The notes beneath the pieces are model-generated. The model was not told the origin of the DNA. It saw only the letters and a program-made list of their open reading frames with translations, and searched no databases. A stretch of 8,753 bases of DNA, taken from NCBI GenBank assembly GCA_003601535.1, contig PIXW01000247.1:1-8753 (forward strand), in the 5' to 3' direction. The DNA is from ANME-2 cluster archaeon. GTDB taxonomy: Archaea > Halobacteriota > Methanosarcinia > Methanosarcinales > Methanogasteraceae. The stretch's first letter is position 1. Every line of letters starts with the position of its first letter. Below are positions 1 to 7,034 of the stretch, in pieces. Both the position numbers and the translations under genes were made by a program.

Positions 1-1005
1 GTGATTGCAGTGATCTGTGTGATCATGCCTGCCATCACAGGAACCCTCCAGTTCCTCATCGTTCTGAGCGGGAGCATGAACCCGCTCATGCAGCCAGGAG
101 ATATGGTCGTTGTCAGGACCATGCCGCCAGAGGATGTCAGGGTCGGAGATGTTATCACATTTCATGATCCTGCCGGGACCGAGAATGTCATCGTGACGCA
201 CAGAGTAATTGGAATAGAAGAAGAGGACGGGATCATCAATATCCATACAAAAGGAGATGCAAATGGGGATGCTGACCCATTTACCGTGACTTCGGACGAT
301 GTGATCGGAGAAATGGTCTTTGTACTCCCGTATCTTGGCTATGCTCTGGATCGCGCAAAAGGCAAACTGACATTCATATTGCTGGTCATCCTCCCATCGC
401 TTCTGATCGTAGCAGACGAACTCAGGAAGATCATGATATACAGCAATCCGGTGCTCGCAAGGAGGATCAACAGGGAAGAGAAGAAGAAAAAACGAAAGAG
501 AAGGATGCCGGTGGTAATAAACTATAAAAGACTCTCAGCAATCCTGTTTACAGGTCTGCTCGTCTTCGGAATGTTGTTCATTCCGTATCTGACAGACTGT
601 GGATACACTGAAGTCTCAGGGACAGAAAGAATCGAAAATTTCAAATCACTGCCATCGGTCTTCGTCTTCAATCCAGTTGACAGAACGGATGCAACGATGC
701 TTCCGAATTATGCCGTACTATCCGGAAAAAGCGCGGGAGAAATGAACATGATCAGTACGGAACCAAGAACGTCGGTGGCAGTCTCAGAATCCCCGTACAT
801 TCTACCGGTCTTCTGGATCGTTGCGCTTGCAGGGGTGAACCCGTATCTGCCATGCATGGTATCCATACTCTATCCAACGATCCTCCTCGCGCTCATCCTG
901 TTTCCGCTGTGGATGCAAAAGAGATTTAAACATAGAAGATCCATAATGAAACAACTGAAGCAAATGCCGGTGTTTGTGGGGCTGCAGTATGGGGCAAGGG
1001 CATGA
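1..1005 (+). CDS. Archaeal/ER-type signal peptidase I (S26B) with extra C-terminal membrane domain; 5' end at window edge
   Basis: Membrane serine protease that removes signal peptides from secreted proteins on the outer face of the membrane. The first hydrophobic segment leads into SGSM with catalytic Ser25. Box D follows as VTHRV with His67, replacing the bacterial lysine, which marks the archaeal/eukaryotic subtype. Box E is GDANGDAD with Asp86 and Asp92. A membrane segment lies at about 123-137. A Lys/Arg-rich cytoplasmic stretch (about 159-169) then precedes further parts that ordinary S26B enzymes lack: a membrane segment at 179-197, an outside domain to about 265, and two more segments at about 266-278 and 282-303. 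The frame is open to base 1 (GTG), so the true start may lie upstream; the first membrane helix looks short at its N-terminus. It overlaps the next gene by ATGA at 1002-1005, implying translational coupling. The protease assignment is firm; the role of the C-terminal half is unknown. Confidence 0.9.
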   Translation: MIAVICVIMPAITGTLQFLIVLSGSMNPLMQPGDMVVVRTMPPEDVRVGDVITFHDPAGTENVIVTHRVIGIEEEDGIINIHTKGDANGDADPFTVTSDDVIGEMVFVLPYLGYALDRAKGKLTFILLVILPSLLIVADELRKIMIYSNPVLARRINREEKKKKRKRRMPVVINYKRLSAILFTGLLVFGMLFIPYLTDCGYTEVSGTERIENFKSLPSVFVFNPVDRTDATMLPNYAVLSGKSAGEMNMISTEPRTSVAVSESPYILPVFWIVALAGVNPYLPCMVSILYPTILLALILFPLWMQKRFKHRRSIMKQLKQMPVFVGLQYGARA

Positions 1006-2042
1006 AAAAGGAAATCGATAGAAGAATCAGATTATCGGTAATAGCGATTTTAATCCTGTTATTCGGTATCTTTGCGTATGACGCATCCACCGCATATCAT
1101 CTCCCAACCGAGGTCACGCATGATGTCACAGCGTTCACTTATGCGCACAGTGGAACTTCCCATTACAACGTCTGCCTCAAACCAAACAGTCTGTATGAAA
1201 CCACGACCATAGGGGAAAATAAAACGTATTTCAGAAAGATTACAGAGCGCATCGATACCGTTTTTGAATACGAGTTCATAATCGATCATGATGCCATGAT
1301 CACTGGCGAATATGATGTTACAGCATGTGTTGCATCTGCTGATGATTGGGAGAAATGCTTCACTCTGGTGCCGAAGACAACCTTCAACTCCAGCGGAACG
1401 TCAGCAGCATTCACAGAAAGCCTCCAGATCGATCCGGCACATTATGAGGAAGTGCTTTCAGACATAAACGATGAGCTTGGAGTACGCACACAGGATTCAA
1501 CATTAACGATAAAATACAATATCCATACGATTGCCAGAACGGACGCGGGCGATGTTGATGAGTCTTTAACTCCGAGTCTGGTGATTCCGCTCAACAAGAA
1601 CGTTTTTTCCATAAAGAACAATGCTGATGGAAAAACAGGATCAATCAAAACCAAAAAGACAATCTTCAAACAGAATGTGGTGGACAGAAGAAGATTTTCG
1701 ACTGCTGCTGCAATTCTGACCCTCATCCTGCTCATCGCCTTTGGATTCCGGACCAGCGATCCAAAGATAGTCCTCAGTGAGACTGAGAAAGAAATCCTCT
1801 CTGCGAGGAAGAGATACGGAGACTGGATCGCAGATGCGGTGAATGTGCCCATCGAAAGCGAGCAGGTAGCCATATCCCTGCGCTCGCTGGATGATCTCGT
1901 TAAGATTGCAGAGGAACTTGGCAAGCCGATCATACAGAAAACAGATGCGTATTATATCTTTGATGGATCTATACGATACGAATATCACCTGGTTGTAGAT
2001 GAACATGGTATGGAAACAGAAACGGATGATTTAGTTGGATGA
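1002..2042 (+). CDS. DUF5305-like membrane protein
   Basis: 346 residues. Topology read from the sequence: N-terminal membrane segment at about 11-27, a large extracytoplasmic domain at about 30-230, a second membrane segment at about 234-249, and a cytoplasmic tail of about 97 residues. The outside domain contains the pattern HYNVCLKPNSLYE (55-67) followed by TYFRKITERID, and the tail contains RYGDWI (271-276) and a stretch SLDDLVKIAEELGKP (295-309). This combination matches my recollection of the archaeal DUF5305 family, whose members are often found beside signal peptidase genes. Function is not established. Coupling to the signal peptidase (ATGA overlap) suggests an accessory or chaperone-like role in surface protein processing, which is inference. 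The start ATG is fixed by that overlap. Confidence 0.75.
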   Translation: MKKEIDRRIRLSVIAILILLFGIFAYDASTAYHLPTEVTHDVTAFTYAHSGTSHYNVCLKPNSLYETTTIGENKTYFRKITERIDTVFEYEFIIDHDAMITGEYDVTACVASADDWEKCFTLVPKTTFNSSGTSAAFTESLQIDPAHYEEVLSDINDELGVRTQDSTLTIKYNIHTIARTDAGDVDESLTPSLVIPLNKNVFSIKNNADGKTGSIKTKKTIFKQNVVDRRRFSTAAAILTLILLIAFGFRTSDPKIVLSETEKEILSARKRYGDWIADAVNVPIESEQVAISLRSLDDLVKIAEELGKPIIQKTDAYYIFDGSIRYEYHLVVDEHGMETETDDLVG

Positions 2043-2049
2043 CGATACC

Positions 2050-2853
2050 ATGAAAAAACGGATAGATTATATCATAATAATTGGTATTATTGTTGCATTA
2101 TCATCCGTCCTATTGATCCGGCTTGCATCACTATCCATGCTGGTAGAAGTCACAAAGACCATAGCCAATCCAACACCTGGATTCCTGTCGGATGGCCCCG
2201 TCGCAACATCTACACCAATCCCAGTGGGGAGTGTTGCGGCAACTGCTACACCAACGCGGGTAACAACAACTGGATGGCAGCATGGAGGTGGCGGGGGAGG
2301 CGGAAGCACACACCATGATATATTACCGAGCGGTGTTAGTATCGCTGTAGATGGACCGGAGAGATGGGATATGACATACTCGGGAAATCTGTCGAATATG
2401 CTGCCTGGCGGTATCCAGCAGATAGAGTTCACGATAACCAATACTGGGACAAAGACCGCGAATATCTGGATGCGGATTGTAATCACTGATGAGAATGGAG
2501 GTGAACCGCGGTTCTATGGATATGCATCATCTGAACCTGAGTACGAAGAGTGCGGAGGCGAGTTCGATTTAACTGGACTCCCCACCGGACTTGGATACAC
2601 TGAGAAGTGTGACATCTCGAATCATACAATCTATGACCTGACACACGATGGAGTTTCAGTTGTTTCACAGACTCCATTGAATGAGGTGCATAATAGGTGG
2701 AACCATCTTGGTAAACTGGATACGGGTAAAAGTATGGATGTTATGCAGCATTACCAGCTACAAAGCGAGGTATCGAACTGGGCACAGGGTGATATTGTAA
2801 GATTTGACATGGAGATTTATGCGGTCTCTCTGGAAGGGGCAGATCCTGTGTGA
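2050..2853 (+). CDS. Secreted TasA/CalY (camelysin)-like surface protein, candidate fibre subunit
   Basis: 267 residues from ATG 2050, which lies 7 nt after the previous stop. A TTG at 2035 would add five residues (MDDDT) but places acidic residues before the basic MKKR, so ATG is preferred. Order: MKKR plus a hydrophobic segment at about 6-31 (signal peptide or anchor); a Thr/Pro/Ala-rich linker at about 38-72; seven consecutive glycines (79-85); then a beta-rich domain at about 95-262. That domain has GGIQQIEFTITNTGTKTANIWMR (the usual P/G-x-N-x-G pattern of an Ig-like strand pair, positions 120-142 in two adjacent parts) and ends with WNHLGKLDTGKS (217-228) and NWAQGDIVRFDMEIYAVSL (243-261). 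The last pattern resembles the C-terminus of TasA/CalY proteins (N-x-x-QG...F-D...A-x-x). Cys168 and Cys187 could form a disulphide. Third gene of the coupled signal peptidase unit, as SipW sits beside TasA in Bacillus. Family assignment is by motif memory only; other Ig-like surface proteins remain possible. Confidence 0.6.
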   Translation: MKKRIDYIIIIGIIVALSSVLLIRLASLSMLVEVTKTIANPTPGFLSDGPVATSTPIPVGSVAATATPTRVTTTGWQHGGGGGGGSTHHDILPSGVSIAVDGPERWDMTYSGNLSNMLPGGIQQIEFTITNTGTKTANIWMRIVITDENGGEPRFYGYASSEPEYEECGGEFDLTGLPTGLGYTEKCDISNHTIYDLTHDGVSVVSQTPLNEVHNRWNHLGKLDTGKSMDVMQHYQLQSEVSNWAQGDIVRFDMEIYAVSLEGADPV

Positions 2854-2870
2854 TTAAAAGTGGATAACTT

Positions 2871-2878
2871 AATTTATA
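2871..2878 (+). promoter_or_regulatory. Probable archaeal TATA box for the 2913 gene
   Basis: AATTTATA lies in a short AT-rich gap, about 38 nt upstream of ATG 2913 and 18 nt after the stop of the preceding gene. The usual distance of about 25 nt from TATA to transcript start would place the 5' end near 2900 and leave a leader of roughly 12 nt. Sequence resemblance only; no clear BRE is seen. Confidence 0.35.
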
Positions 2879-2912
2879 CGAATTCACATACTACCATAAT
2901 ACTGGGGCCATA

Positions 2913-4091
2913 ATGATTAAAAACGGGATTATTCTCTTATTACTTCTATTTTTCATATTTTTAACACCGGTGTGTAGCGCAGATGACGTGCGCTGGATCA
3001 GCAAAGGCACATACACCTTATATAGTGGTGATATGATTACAGCGGGCGACTTTGAGATTGAGGCATACGATTTTGATGCATACAATGCTCTAGTCTGTCT
3101 AAATATTTATAAAAATGGTTCAATCGTTGAAGATGATGTATCGAGCGTCGGAGACACGCTGATATACGATGACGAAATCAAGGTCGAGGTGATCAACACC
3201 ACTGGAGATGTGGCAGTTTGGGAAAACGAAAAAGAGGATCCAAAAACAGAAATTAAAATCTATCTGCGGGCGGTTCCGGAGCTCGTGGTCTCGATCGATA
3301 CCTATGTCACGGATGAGATTGCTGCAACCATCACAATCAGGAACAGGGGAGAGCAGGATATTGAAGATGTGAAGGTGAATATCAACGCTGATGGCATGGA
3401 GGTCATCGATGGGAAGTTGACGTATCATTTCGATGAGATTTTAAAAAGCCAATCCGAAACCATAACAATTCGGCTCAAGACACCTTCGTCTGCGAATAAA
3501 CCATATAATATCTCGGTCGATGTCACTGGTGTCGATGAAAACGGTATTTACACTGCTTCTTCTTCAAAAACAATTCGAAATGCTGAATCTACGCCAGATG
3601 CCACAGCGCATGTCCAAACTACTGCAGTACATGTTCAAACAATCAGTATAACGAAATCTGTTAACCCTGCAATCGTTGTTATTGGGGATTGTGTGACGGT
3701 TATTCTTGGTATACATAACCAGTACGATTCACAGGCAGAGGTACACGTAGCCGATGATCTGCCAGCAAACGTTGATCTGATCAATGGAACCACCAGCGAA
3801 AGCTTGATTTTGCAGGAAGGGGCGACTCAGAACCATACATATACCATAAAGATGAACTCTGCTGGAGATATCGTTTTACCTCCAGCCACAGTAAATTTTA
3901 CAGATCCGCAAGGTTGCGAAAGGAAAATTGTTTCAAAAAAACCTGTTGTTTCTGTAATAAATCCGGTATCGGCAGCGCCATTACCTGAAAACACACAAGA
4001 AAGTGTAGCAGCACCCGGATTCGGAGGTACTGTGCTTCTTTTGGCGCTGATCCTTGTGTTGATCGTCAGCGGTCTTCTACGTCATCATTGA
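2913..4091 (+). CDS. S-layer/adhesin-like secreted protein with DUF11-like repeat and PGF-CTERM-type anchor
   Basis: 392 residues. A hydrophobic signal peptide spans 1-23, with a likely cut after CSA before DD. Residues about 28-120 form a beta-rich region with the G-T-Y-T-L and Y-K-N-G-S patterns seen in methanogen S-layer-related domains. Residues about 121-222 look like a CARDB/NEW3 Ig-like domain (ATITIRNRGEQDIEDVKV). Residues about 243-345 look like a DUF11-type repeat (ISITKSVNPA then VADDLPANV). The C-terminus is a Pro/Ala/Glu linker, then APGFGG at 367-372, a hydrophobic helix at about 373-388 and a short basic end (RHH). This is the PGF-CTERM layout, the signal that archaeosortase A processes when it replaces the tail with a lipid anchor. 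The protein should therefore sit on the outer cell surface. Its neighbours on both sides are also surface genes. Exact ligand or partner is unknown. Confidence 0.7.
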   Translation: MIKNGIILLLLLFFIFLTPVCSADDVRWISKGTYTLYSGDMITAGDFEIEAYDFDAYNALVCLNIYKNGSIVEDDVSSVGDTLIYDDEIKVEVINTTGDVAVWENEKEDPKTEIKIYLRAVPELVVSIDTYVTDEIAATITIRNRGEQDIEDVKVNINADGMEVIDGKLTYHFDEILKSQSETITIRLKTPSSANKPYNISVDVTGVDENGIYTASSSKTIRNAESTPDATAHVQTTAVHVQTISITKSVNPAIVVIGDCVTVILGIHNQYDSQAEVHVADDLPANVDLINGTTSESLILQEGATQNHTYTIKMNSAGDIVLPPATVNFTDPQGCERKIVSKKPVVSVINPVSAAPLPENTQESVAAPGFGGTVLLLALILVLIVSGLLRHH

Positions 4092-4160
4092 TCATCTGGC
4101 ACACCCTTCTCACAATGATAACGCAAATCATTAATACCATTACTGCCAATCTTGTTTATA

Positions 4161-4595
4161 ATGGGGTTCAGTGTATCTATTGCCACAGCGATCATTGCTA
4201 TCGGACTCATCATGACCGCAACTGCGCATTACGGACGTGTCAGTACCAGCTATGACCTGCTGGAAGATGCCAGAGATGAGCAGCACCAGCGGATGGTATC
4301 CAAACTGGACACGGGCATAGAGATATACAACACATCGGAATGCAGTTATGATGGCAGAGGAAAGATCGATAACACATCTGGAAGTGATTATTTTTACATC
4401 AAAAATACCGAAACGTCCTCTATCAACAAAACCGATCTCATTGTACTTGTAAATGGAGAACTGATCGGTGATCATTCATGGTCTGGCTGGCTATATCCCG
4501 GGAAGAACTTTCAGGCGACACTCACTCTGAACCACGGTGACGATGTGAAGATCGTCACAGCGAACGGGCGATCAGCGTGCGCGGAGGTGATATAG
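4161..4595 (+). CDS. arlF: Archaellum protein ArlF (FlaF) family
   Basis: 144 residues from ATG 4161. A TTG at 4152 would add only MFI; the family typically begins MGFSVS, as here. One N-terminal membrane helix (about 4-22) is followed by a short linker with charged residues (34-46) and a C-terminal beta-sandwich (about 48-142). That domain ends with a WLYPGK turn and VKIVTANG, a pattern shared with the next gene product. In characterised archaea ArlF is anchored in the membrane, binds the S-layer and, with ArlG, forms the stator that holds the archaellum motor. The stop codon abuts the next start with zero spacing, so the pair is co-translated. A TTAATA at 4131-4136, about 25 nt upstream of the ATG, would fit a leaderless promoter, but this is weak. 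Confidence 0.75.
   Translation: MGFSVSIATAIIAIGLIMTATAHYGRVSTSYDLLEDARDEQHQRMVSKLDTGIEIYNTSECSYDGRGKIDNTSGSDYFYIKNTETSSINKTDLIVLVNGELIGDHSWSGWLYPGKNFQATLTLNHGDDVKIVTANGRSACAEVI
4583..4591 (+). promoter_or_regulatory. Strong Shine-Dalgarno site for arlG
   Basis: GGAGGTGAT at the very end of arlF is a near-complete complement of the archaeal 16S 3' end. It sits 4 nt before ATG 4596, which fixes the arlG start. It is the best ribosome binding site among the + strand genes, most of which show little or none, and may raise ArlG synthesis relative to ArlF. Confidence 0.7.
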
Positions 4596-5024
4596 ATGGC
4601 TGGAACGTCCGCATCGCAGGCGATCTTCTTTATCGCATCGGTGATCATCGCATCAGTGGTTGTGGCTGCACTGTACGGCACCACAGGTTCGCTATCAGGT
4701 GCTCTGGTTGTCAGAAACAGCCATCTTGCTGATCAGATGAGAAGCGATATTACGATCATCAATGATCCTGGTGCATCTTCGCAGCCAGGAATATATGTGC
4801 TGAATACAGGTAAAACAACGCTCGATAACTCCTCTGATTCCATTGCGCTTCTTGTAAATGGGGTATACCAGACGGTTCTCACGTCTGATATCGAGAACGA
4901 TGACGGCGATCTGCAATGGGAGCCCTCAGAGGTTGTGAATCTCACACTTGGCATAAATGGCCTCACTGGAAAGTCCGTAAAAGTGGTCGTTGCAAACGGA
5001 GTATCAGATACAGAGCAATTATGA
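4596..5024 (+). CDS. arlG: Archaellum protein ArlG (FlaG) family
   Basis: 142 residues. The N-terminus ASQAIFFIASVIIASVVVAAL (6-26, one membrane helix, two adjacent parts) has the S-x-x-I-F-F-I-A signature of FlaG. The outer beta-sandwich domain contains SDITIINDPGA (50-60), YVLNTGKTTL (67-76) and a LVNG turn (86-89), the conserved strands of the ArlG family. ArlG polymerises into a short periplasmic filament that ArlF links to the S-layer, serving as archaellum stator. The start is set by the preceding Shine-Dalgarno site. The stop overlaps the next start as ATGA (5021-5024). Order with arlF matches known archaellum operons. Confidence 0.8.
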   Translation: MAGTSASQAIFFIASVIIASVVVAALYGTTGSLSGALVVRNSHLADQMRSDITIINDPGASSQPGIYVLNTGKTTLDNSSDSIALLVNGVYQTVLTSDIENDDGDLQWEPSEVVNLTLGINGLTGKSVKVVVANGVSDTEQL

Positions 5025-5617
5025 GGATATATGATTGCAGAGCGGACGCTGGTATCAGCACGTTGATCCTCTTTATCGCGATCGTTATAATGGCATCGCT
5101 TGTGGCTACGGTGCTGATGGACACAACCGGTATAGTCACAGAGAAGGCTGTGCATACCGGAAAAGAAACGAAAACACAGGTAACCACCGGAATCAAGGTC
5201 GTATCGGTGAGCGGAAAGATGACTGATGATGGTATCACCTGCATCAACCTGACAATCGAACCCATCGCAGAGAGCGGTATCATCGATCTCGATACCACGA
5301 TCATAACGATCAGTGCAGCAGGCAATCCTCGGGTATTTCTTAAGTATAACAGAACCTCAAATTCATACAGCGATGGATTTTTCAATGTCAGCCGGTGGAT
5401 ACGCATCGATGGCGATGTATCAGACAGGGTGGATAACCCGTACATCGAATCTGGCGACCTGATTGAGATCAGCACCGATACAACAGCAGATGCGTCTGAT
5501 TTTAGTCCGAACACCGAAGTTGTGATCGATATCCTGCTTGAGACCGGGTTTGATTCCAGAATCGAGTTCAGAACGCCTCTCTCGTATGTTTCGGGCGAGC
5601 AGATAGGGTTGTATTAG
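5021..5617 (+). CDS. arlB: Archaellin (FlaB/ArlB-type filament subunit)
   Basis: 198 residues from ATG 5021, chosen because it overlaps the arlG stop by ATGA and gives a typical short class III signal peptide; the open frame upstream of it encodes no sensible leader. The N-terminus MRIYDCRADAGISTLILFIA aligns with archaellins of the form K-K-G/A-S-G-I-G-T-L-I, so the prepilin peptidase (FlaK/PibD) would cut after Ala8, before Asp9. The hydrophobic core helix (about 11-29) continues into MDTTGIVTEKA and THTGKE-like residues, matching the methanogen archaellin pattern N-T-S-G-x-x-x-x-K-A. The rest is a beta-rich outer domain with several Asn-x-Ser/Thr sites (for example NLT, NRT, NVS), which in archaellins carry N-glycans. 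It lies after arlG rather than at the head of the operon. A minor pilin-like role is the alternative. Confidence 0.75.
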   Translation: MRIYDCRADAGISTLILFIAIVIMASLVATVLMDTTGIVTEKAVHTGKETKTQVTTGIKVVSVSGKMTDDGITCINLTIEPIAESGIIDLDTTIITISAAGNPRVFLKYNRTSNSYSDGFFNVSRWIRIDGDVSDRVDNPYIESGDLIEISTDTTADASDFSPNTEVVIDILLETGFDSRIEFRTPLSYVSGEQIGLY

Positions 5618-5630
5618 AGAATACGAAACA
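5587..5630. terminator. Possible bidirectional terminator hairpin between convergent genes
   Basis: Perfect 7-bp inverted repeat TGTTTCG (5587-5593) and CGAAACA (5624-5630), separated by 30 nt, spanning the end of the archaellin gene and the 13-bp gap to pyrE. An overlapping pair TCGTAT (5582-5587) and ATACGA (5621-5626) also exists. No T run follows on either strand, so the role is uncertain. Confidence 0.25.
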
Positions 5631-6314
5631 CTAACCTGTCACCCCATATCTCTCAAAATATTCATCGAATAACGCTTTTATCCGATCGTCTACATACACG
5701 GTTCCATTGATCGTTCGATTCAGCAGATAATCGAATATCTCTGTAATCCTGAGTATCGAATGCACATTCAGACCGGCTTCTGCCAGGATCTCTGCGGTGT
5801 TATTCTCTTCTTCATCAATCTCCTGCCGGTCAACCGCTATCAGAATACCTTTCGGACTCAAATCCCTGTACCTGGTCAGTTTCTCCCAGTTATCGATCTT
5901 TGTTCTTCCGGTCACCACCACGTCATCCACCATCAGAACAGAATCCCGGTCCCGTATATCACCAACGATATACCGGTCTGCCAGATCTCCATATCGCTTC
6001 TCTTCCTTCCGGTCATACCCCCAGCGCACATCGATGCCACGCGCATCCCAGAGTTTTTCAGCAATTATAACCGATAGCGGGATTCCTTTGTAGGCAGGAC
6101 CGTGTATGTAATCAAAATCAGTGCCAACCGCACCATCCACGATCTCTGTAACGTATGCGGCTGCTGTTTTCGATGCCCTTCTGCCTGTGTTGATCGCAAC
6201 AGCGATGTTAACAAAATACGGTGAGATCCGCCCGCTCTTCAATCTGAATTCTCCGAATTTTATCGCGCCCGATTCGAGCAGATGCAGCAAAAAATCTTGT
6301 TGATGCTGTTTCAT
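5631..6314 (-). CDS. pyrE: Orotate phosphoribosyltransferase
   Basis: 227 residues, close to the usual length. It converts orotate plus PRPP to orotidine 5'-monophosphate and pyrophosphate, the penultimate step of UMP synthesis, in the cytoplasm. Visible motifs: the orotate-contact region SGRISPYFVNIA (27-38); GPAYKGIPL (72-80); the mobile catalytic loop YDRKEEKRYGD (100-110); and the PRPP-binding loop VLMVDDVVVTGRT (126-138) with its two adjacent aspartates. The start ATG overlaps the pyrF stop (ATGA at 6311-6314 read on the - strand). A GGTG Shine-Dalgarno-like stretch lies at about 6322-6325. Co-transcription with pyrF makes metabolic sense because PyrF uses the product directly. Confidence 0.93.
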   Translation of the reverse strand: MKQHQQDFLLHLLESGAIKFGEFRLKSGRISPYFVNIAVAINTGRRASKTAAAYVTEIVDGAVGTDFDYIHGPAYKGIPLSVIIAEKLWDARGIDVRWGYDRKEEKRYGDLADRYIVGDIRDRDSVLMVDDVVVTGRTKIDNWEKLTRYRDLSPKGILIAVDRQEIDEEENNTAEILAEAGLNVHSILRITEIFDYLLNRTINGTVYVDDRIKALFDEYFERYGVTG

Positions 6315-6982
6315 CGTTGAACACCACTCAATCGATCGATGATCTGTCTGTAAATCTGTTCTGCCGAATCCTTTGGATCTTCTGATTGGTATATCCCCCT
6401 CCCAACGATCTCATAATCAGATCCGCTGATGATCGCATCTCCAGGGCGTGCACCCTGCGCATGTATGCCTGGGGATATGACGTACGTCTCACTATCGATC
6501 AGTCCTGACAATCGCTTGATTCGTTCCGGACGTGTGGCAGGCAGAACCACGCCATCAACACCACATCCGGACGTCTTCCGGACAAGATCCTCTGATACGC
6601 CTTCAAGATATTCAGCAGAGCCATGATGTGTCATCTCAATAACAGCGATCACATCGCCTTTATTCAGGTTCACAACCTCACGCACAACATCCGAACCAAC
6701 GAACGCATGCATGATAACAGCATCAGCGCCCGCATCGTAAGCGATCTCTGCTATCCTCGCGCTGATATACGGGATATCTGCGATCTTTCCATCGTATATG
6801 ATCGGAATGTCGGTAACGGATCGGATCCGTGAGATGATCTTCTTTCCGATCTGCATCTCAAGAGGTCTTCCAATCTTGATTGCAAAGTTTCCTTCGGAAT
6901 CACCCAGTCTCTGTGCCAGATCGATTGCAAACGATGGATCTTCCATATCAAATGCTACAATGATCCCTGGTTTCCTTTTCAG
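6311..6982 (-). CDS. pyrF: Orotidine 5'-phosphate decarboxylase, start codon non-standard (CTG proposed)
   Basis: Decarboxylates OMP to UMP, the last step of de novo UMP synthesis. Motifs, numbered from ATG 6946: KIGRPL with Lys24; DGKIADIP (52-59), the catalytic D-x-K-x-x-D array; HAFVG (80-84); EMTHHGS (104-110); ATRPERI; SPGIHAQGARPG (158-169); and the phosphate site VGRGIY (181-186). This is the archaeal subtype. ATG 6946 gives 211 residues but omits the first beta strand: the frame upstream encodes PGIIVAFD directly before that Met, and its Asp is the conserved substrate-contact residue. The gene therefore starts upstream. No ATG, GTG or TTG occurs in frame before a TAA near 7040. CTG at 6982 would give MKRKPGIIVAFD, the family's normal start, at 223 residues. 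Other options are ATA 6985 or a frameshift near 6985. Confidence 0.9.
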   Translation of the reverse strand: MKRKPGIIVAFDMEDPSFAIDLAQRLGDSEGNFAIKIGRPLEMQIGKKIISRIRSVTDIPIIYDGKIADIPYISARIAEIAYDAGADAVIMHAFVGSDVVREVVNLNKGDVIAVIEMTHHGSAEYLEGVSEDLVRKTSGCGVDGVVLPATRPERIKRLSGLIDSETYVISPGIHAQGARPGDAIISGSDYEIVGRGIYQSEDPKDSAEQIYRQIIDRLSGVQR

Positions 6983-7025
6983 TATGCTCGTGTCATCACA
7001 TCCTCGAATATCTGATGTTACATAT

Positions 7026-7034
7026 CTATTTATT
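7026..7034 (-). promoter_or_regulatory. Probable TATA box for pyrF-pyrE
   Basis: On the - strand AATAAATAG lies about 45-50 nt upstream of the proposed CTG start at 6982. A transcript start 25 nt downstream would fall near 7005 and include the GAGG and GTGATG stretches just before the gene. Resemblance only. Confidence 0.35.

Noticed and set aside
4916..5020. Longer archaellin start (open frame from 4916)
   Set aside because: The 35 extra residues overlap arlG deeply and would destroy the class III signal peptide; ATG 5021 overlaps the arlG stop as ATGA.
5760..6093. Open frames on the + strand opposite pyrE
   Set aside because: They are antisense to a clear pyrE with all its motifs and show no recognisable domain.
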